Assembly (NCBI RefSeq): GCF_011759705.1
Contig: NZ_JAAOZF010000001.1
Location: forward strand, 679,152 to 743,151
Direction of reading: 5' to 3'
Source: Microbacterium ulmi
GTDB lineage: Bacteria > Actinomycetota > Actinomycetes > Actinomycetales > Microbacteriaceae
DNA: 64,000 nucleotides
Shown here: positions 32,777 through 42,383 of the stretch, piece after piece
How the letters are laid out: the number at the start of each line of letters is the position of its first letter
Numbering within the stretch: the stretch's first letter is position 1
The notes under the pieces: model-generated
The model's input: only the letters and a program-made list of their open reading frames with translations
Database searches by the model: none
What the model was told of the DNA's origin: nothing
Program-made: the position numbers and the translations under genes

Positions 32777-34849
32777 ATGACGACGAGCCTCCCGTTCGAG
32801 AGCGCGTACCGCCACGGCTTCGCGCGGGTCGCGGCCTGCACGATCCCGATCGCGATCGCCGACCCCGCCACGAACGCCGAGACCGTGCTCGCGTCGGCGC
32901 GCGAGTGCAGCGACCAGGCCGTCGCCGTCGCGGTCTTCCCCGAGCTGTGCCTGTCGGGGTATGCCATCGACGACCTCGTGATGCAGGATGCCGTGCTCGA
33001 CGCCGTCGAGGCCGCCATCGTTCGCCTGGTCGAGGCATCCGAGGATCTCTTCCCCGTGCTCGTCGTCGGCGCGCCGCTGCGCCATCGCAACCGCCTGTAC
33101 AACTGCGCCGTCGTGATCCACCGCGGCGAGCTGCTCGGCGTCGCGCCGAAGTCGTACCTGCCGACCTATCGCGAGTTCTACGAGCGCCGGTGGTACGCGC
33201 CCGGCGACGACCGGTCCGGCGAGGACATCCGCGTCGCGCACCTCGAGGCGCCGTTCGGGCCCGACCTGCTCTTCGAGGCCCTCGACGTCCCTGGTCTCGT
33301 GGTGCACGCCGAGGTGTGCGAGGACGTGTGGGTGCCGATCCCGCCGTCGTCGAGCGCCGCCCTCGCGGGCGCGACCGTGCTGCTCAACCTCAGCGGCAGC
33401 CCCATCACGATCGCGCGGGCCGACGATCGCAGGACGCTGTGCCACTCGCAGTCGCTCCGTTGCCTCGCCGCGTACGCGTATGCCGCGGCGGGCATGGGCG
33501 AGTCGACGAACGACGTCTCGTGGGACGGCCAGACCATGATCTACGAGGGCGGCTCGCTCCTGGCCGAGACGGAGCGCTTCCCCGACGGTGCGCGCCGCAG
33601 CGTCGCCGACGTCGATCTCGATCGGCTGCGTCAGGATCGCCTCCGCCAGGGCACCTTCGACGACAACCGGCGCACCCACGGCGAGTACTTCCGCACGGTG
33701 CACTTCCAGCTCGACCCGCCCGCCTCCGACATCGGGCTGGTCCGTGCGCTCGACCGCTTCCCGTTCGTTCCCGACGACCCCGCACGGCTCGCCCTGGACT
33801 GCTACGAGGCGTTCAACATCCAGGTGTCGGGGCTCGTGCAGCGCATGGAGGCGATCGGCCGACCCAAGCCCGTCATCGGCGTGAGCGGGGGTCTGGACTC
33901 CACCCACGCGCTCCTGGTCGTGGCGCGAGCGATGGACCGGCTCGGGATGCCGCGCAGCGACATCCTCGCCTACACGATGCCCGGCTTCGCGACCTCCGAG
34001 CACACGAAGTCGAACGCCATCGCGCTCGCGGAGGCGGTAGGCGCGTCGATCGAGACGATCGACATCCGGCCCCTTGCGACAGAGATGCTCGAGCGGCTCG
34101 GGCATCCGTTCGCCGACGGCGAGCCCGTGCACGACATCACGTTCGAGAACGTGCAGGCGGGGCTGCGCACCGACTACCTGTTCCGCCTCGCGAACCACCA
34201 CGGCGGCTTCGTCGTCGGCACGTCCGACCTGTCAGAGCTCGCTCTCGGCTGGGCGACTTACGGGGTCGGCGATCAGATGAGCCACTACGCCGTCAACACG
34301 GGCGTGCCGAAGACCCTCATCCAGCACGTCATCCGCTGGGTCGTCTCGCACGAGGGCGAGGGCTCGACCGACCTCTCCGACGACGCGAAGCGCGTCCTGC
34401 AGTCGGTGCTCGACACCGAGATCAGCCCCGAGCTCGTGCCCGCGGGCCAGGACGGCAGGCTGCAGTCGACGGAGGACCGCATCGGACCGTACGCGCTGCA
34501 CGACTTCACGCTCTTCCACATCCTTCGCTACGGGTTCCGCCCGTCGAAGATCGCGTTCCTCGCCGAGCACGCGTGGCGCGATCAGGATGCCGGCGCCTGG
34601 CCGCCCGGCTTCCCCCACGAGGATCGCTACGCGTACGACCTGCCGACCGTCGCGAAGTGGCTGCAGGTGTTCCTGCGGCGCTACTTCGCGTTCGCCCAGT
34701 TCAAGCGCTCTGCGATCCCGAACGGGCCCAAGGTGTCGCCCGCCGGATCTCTCTCGCCGCGCGGCGACTGGCGAGCCCCCTCGGACGGAAACGCGCGAGC
34801 GTGGCTGGCCGAGCTGAAGGCGGCGCTCCCCGAGCTCCTCGAGGAGTAG
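32777..34849 (+). CDS. nadE: Glutamine-dependent NAD(+) synthetase
   Basis: Final step of NAD synthesis: deamido-NAD amidation using glutamine. 690 residues. The N-terminal nitrilase-fold glutaminase has the complete triad Glu56 (FPELCLSG), Lys125 (GVAPKSYLPTYREFYERR) and Cys181 (HAEVCEDVWVP). The C-terminal synthetase domain has the PP-loop SGGLDSTHALL at about residue 370 and FVVGTSDLSELALGWATYG. This is the large, mycobacterial-type enzyme. CAGACT sits 7 nt before the ATG, with GGGAG between. Confidence 0.97.
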   Translation: MTTSLPFESAYRHGFARVAACTIPIAIADPATNAETVLASARECSDQAVAVAVFPELCLSGYAIDDLVMQDAVLDAVEAAIVRLVEASEDLFPVLVVGAPLRHRNRLYNCAVVIHRGELLGVAPKSYLPTYREFYERRWYAPGDDRSGEDIRVAHLEAPFGPDLLFEALDVPGLVVHAEVCEDVWVPIPPSSSAALAGATVLLNLSGSPITIARADDRRTLCHSQSLRCLAAYAYAAAGMGESTNDVSWDGQTMIYEGGSLLAETERFPDGARRSVADVDLDRLRQDRLRQGTFDDNRRTHGEYFRTVHFQLDPPASDIGLVRALDRFPFVPDDPARLALDCYEAFNIQVSGLVQRMEAIGRPKPVIGVSGGLDSTHALLVVARAMDRLGMPRSDILAYTMPGFATSEHTKSNAIALAEAVGASIETIDIRPLATEMLERLGHPFADGEPVHDITFENVQAGLRTDYLFRLANHHGGFVVGTSDLSELALGWATYGVGDQMSHYAVNTGVPKTLIQHVIRWVVSHEGEGSTDLSDDAKRVLQSVLDTEISPELVPAGQDGRLQSTEDRIGPYALHDFTLFHILRYGFRPSKIAFLAEHAWRDQDAGAWPPGFPHEDRYAYDLPTVAKWLQVFLRRYFAFAQFKRSAIPNGPKVSPAGSLSPRGDWRAPSDGNARAWLAELKAALPELLEE

Positions 34850-34854
34850 ACCCG

Positions 34855-35433
34855 TCAGGCCTCGGGCTCGTGATACGCGAGCGTGATGACCCAGCCGTCG
34901 CGCGAGAGGTCGAGGATCCGGTAGTAGATCGGCCGATCCGGCACCCACCCCTTCGTGAGGCCCGTGTCGAGCCGCACGTGATCGGGCTTGACGCGGACGC
35001 CGCGACCGTCCGCCTCGCGCACCGCCTGCACGCGCGTCCAATGCGCCGTGAGGGACAGGATGTTGTCCTCGTCGAACAGGTGCGATCCGCGCTTCATGTC
35101 TCCCAGCGTCACATCGTCGGGATGGAGATCGCGCAGGTCGAGGCCGAAGTGGGTTCCCGGCTCGGCGACGGCGCAGACGGTCGCGCCCCGGAAGCTCGCG
35201 GTGCGGATGACGACGGGCAGCTCGTCCTCCTCGATGCGCGCGAACAGCTGCGTGTGGAACCCGAACTGGGCGGGCGACTCGCGCTCGACGACGATCGACT
35301 TCTCCTCCCTGCCGAGCCGCGCCGACAGGATCTGCTTCGCGAGGATGCGCTTGCGGTCGTGCTCGCTCAGCTTGGGATCCCACCCCAGGCGCGCGCCGAT
35401 GCCAGCGGGTGTGTCGAGGACGACGGACTGCAT
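34855..35433 (-). CDS. Sfp-like phosphopantetheinyl transferase superfamily protein, degenerate
   Basis: 192 residues. The segment FGLDLRDLHPDD resembles the GxD(I/V)E magnesium motif of Sfp-type transferases, and AHWTRVQAVREADGRG lies where the (W/F)xxKEAxxKxxGxG motif should be. The Lys-Glu pair is replaced by Val-Gln. The N-terminal half is less conserved. Catalytic activity on carrier proteins is therefore uncertain. The family assignment is from these two motifs and the spacing alone. ATG at 35433; convergent with nadE (5-bp gap). Confidence 0.5.
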   Translation of the reverse strand: MQSVVLDTPAGIGARLGWDPKLSEHDRKRILAKQILSARLGREEKSIVVERESPAQFGFHTQLFARIEEDELPVVIRTASFRGATVCAVAEPGTHFGLDLRDLHPDDVTLGDMKRGSHLFDEDNILSLTAHWTRVQAVREADGRGVRVKPDHVRLDTGLTKGWVPDRPIYYRILDLSRDGWVITLAYHEPEA

Positions 35434-35512
35434 CTCTTCATCATGGCCAATCCCGGTCGCAGGCGGAATGGGCGCGCCGCCGCGCGGCATCCGGGAGTGG
35501 AAGACTGAGGAT

Positions 35513-36967
35513 ATGGCCAGGCGCGCGACCGTCGTCGGCAGCGGGCCCAACGGGCTCGCGGCCGCCGTCGCCCTCGCGCGCGCGGGGCTCGAGGTGCGCA
35601 TCCTCGAAGCGGCATCGACGGTCGGCGGCGGCGTCCGCACCGCCGAGCTCACTCTGCCGGGTTTCCATCACGACGTGTGCTCCGCCGTGCACCCCGCTGC
35701 CCTGTCATCACCGTTCTTCCGCGCCTTCGGCCTGCGCGACCGCATCCCCTGGATCATCCCCGAGACGTCGTACGCGCAGCCGCTCGCGCATGGCCGCGCC
35801 GCGATCGCGTGGCGCGACATCGAGCGGACGGCCGACGCGCTCGGCCCGGACGCCCGCGCGTGGCGCGCCGTCGTGCGTCCGCTCAGCTCGCACCTCGACG
35901 ACGTCGTCGAGTTCACGGGCAACCAGCTGCTGCGGATGCCGCGGCATCCCGTCACCGTCACCCGCTTCGGGCTGCGCGCCCTGCAGATCGGCCTCGGCAT
36001 CCCGACGTTCGAGACGGAGGAGGCGAACGCGCTCATGACGGGCGTGCTGGCGCACGCCAACACCGCCCTGCCGTCGGTCGGGGCCGCGGCATCCGGTCTC
36101 TTCCTCGCGGCGCACGGGCATGCGGGCGACGGCTGGGCGTATCCGCGCGGCGGCGCGCAGCGCATCGCCGACGCCCTCGCGGACGATCTGCGCGCGCACG
36201 GCGGCGAGATCGAGACCGGGCACCGCGTCGACTCGCTCGCGTCGCTCGACTGGGGCGACCCCGAGGCGGGCGATCTGCTCCTGCTCGACGCCTCGCCGCG
36301 GCTGCTGCTGACCCACCCCGCGATCCCCGGACGCTATGCGAGGGCGATCGACCGCTATCGCTACGGCGCGGCCGCCTCGAAGGTCGACTTCGCCCTCGAC
36401 GGGCCCGTCCCGTGGGCGAACGCGGACGTCGCGCTCTCGCCCACCGTGCACGTGGGCGGAACGCGCGCGGAGGTCGAGGCGAGCGAGAACGCCGTCGCGG
36501 CCGGACGCGTGAGCGAGCGGCCGTACGTCCTCGCCGTGCAGCCGTCGGTGCTCGACGACTCGCGTGCGCCGGAGGGGCGATCGGTCCTCTGGACGTACAT
36601 CCACGTCCCTGCCGGCTCCACGATCGACGCGACGGAGCTCGTGACCCGGCAGATCGAGCGGTTCGCTCCGGGCTTCCGCGACCGCATCCTCGCGTCGCAC
36701 TCGATGACGGCGGCCGAGCGCTCCGCCTACAACCCCGCCGACATCGGCGGCGACATCCTGGGCGGCGCCTTCACGATGCTGCAGGCCGTCAAGCGTCCCG
36801 TCGTGTCGCGCACACCGTGGCGGACGCCGCTGCGAGGCGTCTACCTCGCCTCGGCCTCGACGCCACCGGGTCCCGGGATCACGGGGATGCCCGGGTGGCT
36901 CGCGGCCCGCCGGGCGCTCGCCGACACGGCGGGCGTTCCCGTCGAGCTCGAGGACCTGTTCGGGTGA
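35513..36967 (+). CDS. FAD-dependent oxidoreductase (phytoene desaturase-like)
   Basis: 484-residue NAD(P)/FAD-dependent amine-oxidase/CrtI-like flavoprotein. N-terminal dinucleotide motif GSGPNGLAAAVALARAGLEV at about 9-28 with acidic strand end RILEAA, and C-terminal FAD motif GVYLASASTPPGPGITGMPG. The middle has the CrtI-like WAYPRGGAQRIADALAD. The substrate is unknown; there are no carotenoid genes nearby. The stop codon is close to the next GTG, so it is likely co-transcribed with the LMF-like gene. Confidence 0.9.
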   Translation: MARRATVVGSGPNGLAAAVALARAGLEVRILEAASTVGGGVRTAELTLPGFHHDVCSAVHPAALSSPFFRAFGLRDRIPWIIPETSYAQPLAHGRAAIAWRDIERTADALGPDARAWRAVVRPLSSHLDDVVEFTGNQLLRMPRHPVTVTRFGLRALQIGLGIPTFETEEANALMTGVLAHANTALPSVGAAASGLFLAAHGHAGDGWAYPRGGAQRIADALADDLRAHGGEIETGHRVDSLASLDWGDPEAGDLLLLDASPRLLLTHPAIPGRYARAIDRYRYGAAASKVDFALDGPVPWANADVALSPTVHVGGTRAEVEASENAVAAGRVSERPYVLAVQPSVLDDSRAPEGRSVLWTYIHVPAGSTIDATELVTRQIERFAPGFRDRILASHSMTAAERSAYNPADIGGDILGGAFTMLQAVKRPVVSRTPWRTPLRGVYLASASTPPGPGITGMPGWLAARRALADTAGVPVELEDLFG

Positions 36968-36971
36968 CGTC

Positions 36972-38465
36972 GTGGACGGGTTCGCGGCCGTCGACTTCGA
37001 GTTCGCGCGGCAGGTGCTGCAGCGGGGGATCGCGGCGCTCTACGTCGTCGCGTTCGCCTCGAGCCTGAACCAGTTCCGGCCTCTTCTCGGCGAGCAGGGA
37101 CTCCTCCCCGCGCCGCGTCTGCTCGCGTGGGCGCGTTCGTCCGGGTCGCGACGGCGGATGCTGCATCCCACACTGTTCGCTCGGCTCGCCTACACGGACC
37201 GTCGGCTCGTGATCCTGTGCTGGGCCGGCATCGGCGTCGGCGTGCTGCTCGTCGCCGGGATCCCGCAGCTCGCGCCGCCGTGGGTGCCGCTCGTGTGCTT
37301 CCTCGCCCTGTGGGGCGGGTACATGTCGATCGTCGCCATCGGGCAGACCTTCTACGGCTTCGGCTGGGAGATGCTGCTGCTCGAGACGGGGTTCCTCGCC
37401 GCCTTCCTCGGGTCCGATGGCGAGCCGCCCGCGACCGCCGTGATCGTGCTGTTCTGGTGGCTGCTGTTCCGGCTCGAGTTCGGCGCCGGGATGATCAAGA
37501 TCCGCGGCGGTCGCGAGTGGCGCGACCTCACGGCGCTCACCTACCACCACGAGACGCAGCCCATGCCGGGGCCGCTGAGCCGGCAGGCGCATCTCCTCCC
37601 TCGCTGGTTCCACCGGCTCGAGGCGGTCGGCAACCACTTCGCGCAGCTCGTCGTGCCCTGGTTCCTGTTCGCACCGCTGCTCGGGCTGTGGATCGCGGGG
37701 CCGTGGCCCGCGATCGTGGGCGCGGCCGCGGCATCCGTCGTCGTCGCGACCCAGACGTGGCTCGTGCTCACCGGCAACTTCGCCTGGCTCAACGCGGCGA
37801 CGATCGTCCTCGCGTTCTCGGCGATCGGGATCCCCGGGATCGGCGCGGTGTCCGCAGCGCCCGCGAGCGATGCGCCGTGGATCGTCGACGGCATCCCCCT
37901 GTACTGGGTCGTCGTGACGTCGGTCGTGGCCGTCGCGTACGCCGCCATCAGCTGGCCCGCCGCGCGCAACCTCGCGGCACACCGGCAGCTCATGAACGCG
38001 AGCTTCAACCGGTGGCAGCTCGCGAACGCCTACGGCGCCTTCGGAACCGTCACCAAGACGCGGGTCGAGTACGTCGTCGAGGGCACGCTCGACGACGATC
38101 CGGATGCCGCGACCTGGCTCGAGTACGGATTCAAGGGCAAGCCGGGCGACGTGCGCCGCATCCCCCGCCAGGTCGCGCCCTATCATCTGCGGCTCGACTG
38201 GCTCATGTGGTTCCTGCCGCTCGGGCGTTCGCTCGACGACTGGTTCACGACGTTCCTCCTGCGGCTGCTGGAAGCGGATGCCGCGACCCTGCGCCTGCTC
38301 GCCCTGGATCCGTTCGCGGGAGAGCGTCCGCGATGGGTGCGGGTCGTGTCGTACCGGTACCGCTTCTCGACCCACGCGGAGTTCCGCGAGCTGCGGGTGC
38401 GCTGGGTGCGCGACCGGCGGCGCGTGCTCGTCGCGCCGATCTCCGTGCGGGGATCGACGTCCTGA
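36972..38465 (+). CDS. Lipase maturation factor family membrane protein
   Basis: 497-residue multi-pass membrane protein homologous to eukaryotic LMF1. Segments such as QTFYGFGWEMLLLETGFLA, LLFRLEFGAGMIKIRGG and EWRDLTALTYHHETQPMPGP are family hallmarks. About seven to nine membrane helices are followed by a soluble C-terminal part from ~340 (FNRWQLANAYGAFGTVTKTR). Its bacterial role is not established. GTG start four bases after the oxidoreductase stop. Confidence 0.92.
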   Translation: MDGFAAVDFEFARQVLQRGIAALYVVAFASSLNQFRPLLGEQGLLPAPRLLAWARSSGSRRRMLHPTLFARLAYTDRRLVILCWAGIGVGVLLVAGIPQLAPPWVPLVCFLALWGGYMSIVAIGQTFYGFGWEMLLLETGFLAAFLGSDGEPPATAVIVLFWWLLFRLEFGAGMIKIRGGREWRDLTALTYHHETQPMPGPLSRQAHLLPRWFHRLEAVGNHFAQLVVPWFLFAPLLGLWIAGPWPAIVGAAAASVVVATQTWLVLTGNFAWLNAATIVLAFSAIGIPGIGAVSAAPASDAPWIVDGIPLYWVVVTSVVAVAYAAISWPAARNLAAHRQLMNASFNRWQLANAYGAFGTVTKTRVEYVVEGTLDDDPDAATWLEYGFKGKPGDVRRIPRQVAPYHLRLDWLMWFLPLGRSLDDWFTTFLLRLLEADAATLRLLALDPFAGERPRWVRVVSYRYRFSTHAEFRELRVRWVRDRRRVLVAPISVRGSTS

Positions 38466-38504
38466 GCGGTCCGCGTTCACAGGGCGACCTGGGAGAATGA
38501 CCGG

Positions 38505-39062
38505 GTGAGACTCCTCGTCGCGGCCCTCGAGGCCGAGCTCGTCGCCTTCCCCGCCGAGCTCCCCGGCTTCGACCGTCTCGTGACCGGTCCCGGCAAGCTG
38601 CAGGGTGCGTTCGCCCTCACGCGCGCGCTCGAGGCGAAGCCGTACGAGGAGATCCTCGTCGTCGGCACGGCGGGCGCGATCGATGAGCGGCTCGAGGCGG
38701 CCGTGCACGAGATCGGCGCCGCGATCCAGCACGACGTCACCGACATCGACGGCATCGTCGGCCAGCACGTGTCGCTCCCCGCGGAGATCCGGCTCGGCCG
38801 CCCGGGCGTCACGATCGCGACGGGCGACCACTTCGTCGACGACGCGGATGCCGTCGCGCTCATCCGATCGCTCGGCGGAGGCCTCGTCGACATGGAGACG
38901 TACGCGTACGCGTGGGTCGCGCAGCAGTTCGGCATCCCGATCCGCGTGCTCAAGGCCGTGTCGGACCGGGCCCAGGACGACGCCATCACGGACTGGCGGG
39001 CTGCCGTCGCGGCCTGCAGCGCACAGCTGCGCGACGTCGTGCGCAGCGAGTACGGCGTCTGA
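38505..39062 (+). CDS. MTA/SAH-type nucleosidase
   Basis: 185-residue purine/uridine phosphorylase-fold protein of the MTAN-like nucleosidase group. Features: opening MRLLVAALEAELVAFP, GPGKLQGAFALT, EILVVGTAGAID, and the substrate Glu in GLVDMETYAYAWVAQQ with the following KAVSDRAQDDAITDW (catalytic Asp region). It is shorter than E. coli Mtn (about 230). Probably cleaves methylthioadenosine or a related nucleoside. GTG start; GAGAAT lies 6 nt upstream. Confidence 0.9.
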   Translation: MRLLVAALEAELVAFPAELPGFDRLVTGPGKLQGAFALTRALEAKPYEEILVVGTAGAIDERLEAAVHEIGAAIQHDVTDIDGIVGQHVSLPAEIRLGRPGVTIATGDHFVDDADAVALIRSLGGGLVDMETYAYAWVAQQFGIPIRVLKAVSDRAQDDAITDWRAAVAACSAQLRDVVRSEYGV

Positions 39063-39126
39063 GCCGGGATCCTCTCCCGTTCACGGTCGAGGACTCGCGT
39101 GGAGCGCGAGCCGCCGCAGCACGGGG

Positions 39127-39172
39127 CGGGTCGGTCGTCGGAGCCGCGGCGGGTCAGTCGTCGGCGTCGCGG
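39127..39172. repeat. 23-bp tandem duplication of a gene's 3' end
   Basis: Two adjacent 23-bp copies (39127-39149 and 39150-39172) differ at three positions. The second contains the last five codons and stop of the small membrane protein gene; the first is in the downstream spacer. Confidence 0.7.
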
Positions 39173-39339
39173 CGGGCGAACAGCATCCGCAGCACGAGGA
39201 ACACGATCAGCGCGACGATCGCGACCATTCCGAGACGCGCGATGAACCAGACGACCTGGAAGATCGCGTTGACGAGGAACCACGCGATGACGACCGCGAC
39301 GACGACGCCCACGACCGTCCACACCGTGCTCTTGCCCAC
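39154..39339 (-). CDS. Small two-helix membrane protein
   Basis: 61 residues with a first membrane helix VWTVVGVVVAVVIAWFLV, a second around MVAIVALIVFLVLRMLF, and a charged RRDADD end. Unknown function; similar small proteins are common in Microbacteriaceae. GTG start with TAGGCT 6 nt upstream, hence leaderless. Its 3' end lies in a tandem duplication. Confidence 0.75.
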   Translation of the reverse strand: MGKSTVWTVVGVVVAVVIAWFLVNAIFQVVWFIARLGMVAIVALIVFLVLRMLFARRDADD

Positions 39340-39345
39340 AGGTCC

Positions 39346-39351
39346 AGCCTA
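39346..39351 (-). promoter_or_regulatory. -10 hexamer of small membrane protein gene (leaderless)
   Basis: TAGGCT on the minus strand, 6 nt before the GTG at 39339. Confidence 0.55.
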
Positions 39352-39386
39352 GGGCGCGTCGATCGTGGCATGCGCTGAGGACGGAC

Positions 39387-42383
39387 TCAGACGCGGGCGC
39401 CCGCGTCCTGCCTGATGACGCTCGGCCCCTGCGGCGTCGCCTCGACGTGAAGTCGAGCGGGCAGCTGCTCCTTCATGGCCTCGACGTGGCTGATGAGACC
39501 GACCGTGCGCCCGCCCTGTCGCAGCTCGTCGAGCGTTCGCATCGCGAGATCCAGCGTCTCGGCGTCGAGCGACCCGAAGCCCTCATCGATGAAGAGGGTA
39601 TCCAGACGCACGCCGCCCGCGCGCTGCGTCACGACCTGCGCGAGGCCGAGCGCGAGCGCGAGCGACGCGAGGAACGTCTCGCCGCCCGACAGCGACTGCG
39701 GCTGCCGCGTCTGCCCCGTGTACGCGTCGAGCACGACGAGCCCGAGCCCCGAGGCGACGCGTCGGGCCCCCACGGCGTCGGTGTGCTGGAGCCGGTACCT
39801 TCCGTCGGACATCGCGTCGAGGCGCAGATTCGCCATAGCGACGATCTCTTCCAGCTCGGCCGCGAGCACGAACGTCTCGAGGTCCATGCGGCTGTCTGTG
39901 CGTCCGGCGACGGCGTTCGCGAGTCCCGCGATCACCTCGTAGTCGCGAAGGCCTTCGGCCGAGGCCGCGTGCACGTCTGCGGCGCGGGCGGCGGCATCGG
40001 CCAGCTGCGTCGCCACCTCGCGGTCGCGAGCCGCCGTCGCGACGGCGTCGTTCCAGGCCGCACGAGCCGCGGCGGCTGCCGCGGACGCCTCGGCCAGGTC
40101 GACAGGCTCGTCGGGGACGCCGGCGAGATCGGTCTCGAGCAGGAGGAGTCGCTCGCGCTCGCGCGAGAGCGCGACGTCGTGCGCATGGATGCCGTCGGCG
40201 AGCGCGTCTTGCGCTGCCGATGCGAGAAGCGCGGCGGATGCCTCGGCCGCGTCGGCGAACGGCGATCTCACGAGTCTCGCGTCGCGGTCGGCCTCGGCGG
40301 CCGCGGCGGCGGCGGCGAGCCGGCTGCTCTCCTCGGCGGCGTCGGCGAGCGCGCGGGCGCGCTCACGGCGGGCGCGCGCCTCGGCGACGCGGTCGGCGAC
40401 GGCGGCGTGCGACCCGCGCGCCGCATCGACGGCCTCGTGCGCGGCGGTCGACTCCTGGGCGCGTGCGGCGTGCTCCTGCAGGGCCTCGGCGAGCTGCGAC
40501 GTCAGGGCATCCTTCTCGGCGGCGGCGGCGGCATCGGCCGCACGCAGCTCGGCGAGCTCGCGCTTGAGCCGCGAGATGGCGTCGGCCGCCTCGACGGCCG
40601 CGCGAGCACGAGCCTCGGCTTCGGCATGCAGCGTCTCGAGCTGCTCGAGCTCGACGCCGCCCGCACGCGCCGCGGCCGTCTGGTGCGCGCTGCGCGCCTC
40701 GCGCGCTCGTTCGGAGGCGTCGGCCACCGCGCGGTCGGCAGCCTTCACGGCGGCCTCCGCAGCGGAGATCGCCTCGTCGGTCACAGGCTCGTCCGCGGGC
40801 GCAGCGGGGTGCGGATGCTCGATCGAGCCGCACACGGCGCACGGCTCGCCATCGGTGAGGACCCCGGCCAGCTCGCCCGCGTAGCCGTCGAGCCGGCGCT
40901 GGAGGAGCGTGCGCACGACGGACGAGGCCCTGTCGCGGTCGGCGGCGGCCGCGAGGTGTGCCGAGTCGGCGGCGTGCGCGAGAGGAGCGAGCCTCGCGGC
41001 CTCGCGTCCCGCGGCGAGTCGCTGCGCGGCGGAGTCGCGGGCGGCGTTCGCGGGGCCGACGGGCGGCGCGGCGGCTTCGGCGGCTGCCAGCTCTGGATCG
41101 AGCACGCCGACACGGGCCGCTCGTGCGGACGCGGCATCCGCGAGGGCGGAGATCGCGCCCTCGAGGGAGGCCGCTCGTTGCGCGGCGCCGTCGCGGGCGC
41201 TCTCGAGCGCCGGCAGCGACCGCTCGAGCTCGGCTGCCCGTGCCCAGAGCGCGAGGTCGCCCGCGATCCGGTCGACGATCGTGCGCAGCTGCGCGGGCGC
41301 GGCATCCGGCTCTCCTGCCGAGGTCCACACCTCGCGAGCCTCGCGCTCGACATCGGCCGCGCTGGCAGCGGCGATGCGGGCCCGGGCCGCCGACTCGACG
41401 GGAGCCCGCAGCGCCTCGGCCGCGCGAGCGCGCGTGAGACGGACCCGGTCGTCGGCGACGGCCGGGTCGCGCTCGACGAGAGCCGCGAGAGTCGCACGCG
41501 AGGCGAGGCGCTCCCGCTGCTTCTCGTGCAGCGCGCTGCGCGCACCGAAGGCGCTCAGCGCGGCGTCGTGCGCGGCCTCCGACTCCGCAGCGCGCCGGGC
41601 GGACTCGTCGGCCCGGTATCGTGCGCGCGGCACGGCGCGTTCGATCGCGGCGAGGCGCTCGGCCCCGGAGACGGCGGCATCCTCGGCCGAGGCGGAGCCG
41701 GCGGCGAGGTCGTTGTCCGTCACGATCGTCTCGGCGTGCGCCAAGAGCGCCTGCAGCGTGGCCGCGCTGGCCTCGACCGCATGCTGCGCCTCGCGGCGGC
41801 GAAGCTCGAACCCCTGCTCGTACTCCTCGTATCGTCGAGAGCCGAAGAGCGTGCGCAGCAGCGCCTGGCGGTTCTCGTTCTTGGCGAGAAGGAACTCGGA
41901 GAACCGGTTCTGGGCGAGCAGGATGACCTGCTGGAACTGGTCGCGGTTCAGTCCGACGACCTCGTCGAGCAGATCGGCGGCCTCGCGATGCCGCGCCGCC
42001 CGCGGGACCCACTCGCCCGCGACGAACTCCTCGATCAGCACTGTCGCCTTGGCGGTCGTCGTGCCGGCCCCGCGCGCCCTGGGGCGCTCGTGCTCGGGAG
42101 TGCGCGTCACGCGCCAGCGCCGCTGGGCGGTCGAGAACTCGAGGCGCGCGACGGTCGGCTCGTTCGGCGCTGCGTGGTGGCTGCGAAGCCCCCGGTCGCC
42201 GCCGTCGTACCGCGGCGCCGTGCCGTAGAGGCTGAAGCACACGCCGTCGAGGATGCTGGACTTGCCGGCGCCGGTGCGCCCTGAGATGAGGAACAGCCCG
42301 TCGGCGTCGAACGCGTCGAAGTCGACCGTCTGGCGCTCGCGGAAAGGACCGAAGCCCTCGAGCTCGAGGCGATGCAGCTTCAC
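39387..42383 (-). CDS. sbcC: Exonuclease SbcC (Rad50-like ATPase)
   Basis: 998-residue SMC-like ATPase of the SbcCD nuclease, which opens hairpins and processes DNA ends. Walker A GRTGAGKSS at 35-43. Very long Ala/Glu/Arg-rich coiled coils flank a zinc hook CAVCG near residue 513. The C-terminal ATPase half has signature LSGGETFLASLALALG and Walker B DTLFIDEGFGSLD. The ATG overlaps the sbcD stop (ATGA), so both subunits come from one transcript. Confidence 0.96.
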   Translation of the reverse strand: MKLHRLELEGFGPFRERQTVDFDAFDADGLFLISGRTGAGKSSILDGVCFSLYGTAPRYDGGDRGLRSHHAAPNEPTVARLEFSTAQRRWRVTRTPEHERPRARGAGTTTAKATVLIEEFVAGEWVPRAARHREAADLLDEVVGLNRDQFQQVILLAQNRFSEFLLAKNENRQALLRTLFGSRRYEEYEQGFELRRREAQHAVEASAATLQALLAHAETIVTDNDLAAGSASAEDAAVSGAERLAAIERAVPRARYRADESARRAAESEAAHDAALSAFGARSALHEKQRERLASRATLAALVERDPAVADDRVRLTRARAAEALRAPVESAARARIAAASAADVEREAREVWTSAGEPDAAPAQLRTIVDRIAGDLALWARAAELERSLPALESARDGAAQRAASLEGAISALADAASARAARVGVLDPELAAAEAAAPPVGPANAARDSAAQRLAAGREAARLAPLAHAADSAHLAAAADRDRASSVVRTLLQRRLDGYAGELAGVLTDGEPCAVCGSIEHPHPAAPADEPVTDEAISAAEAAVKAADRAVADASERAREARSAHQTAAARAGGVELEQLETLHAEAEARARAAVEAADAISRLKRELAELRAADAAAAAEKDALTSQLAEALQEHAARAQESTAAHEAVDAARGSHAAVADRVAEARARRERARALADAAEESSRLAAAAAAAEADRDARLVRSPFADAAEASAALLASAAQDALADGIHAHDVALSRERERLLLLETDLAGVPDEPVDLAEASAAAAAARAAWNDAVATAARDREVATQLADAAARAADVHAASAEGLRDYEVIAGLANAVAGRTDSRMDLETFVLAAELEEIVAMANLRLDAMSDGRYRLQHTDAVGARRVASGLGLVVLDAYTGQTRQPQSLSGGETFLASLALALGLAQVVTQRAGGVRLDTLFIDEGFGSLDAETLDLAMRTLDELRQGGRTVGLISHVEAMKEQLPARLHVEATPQGPSVIRQDAGARV

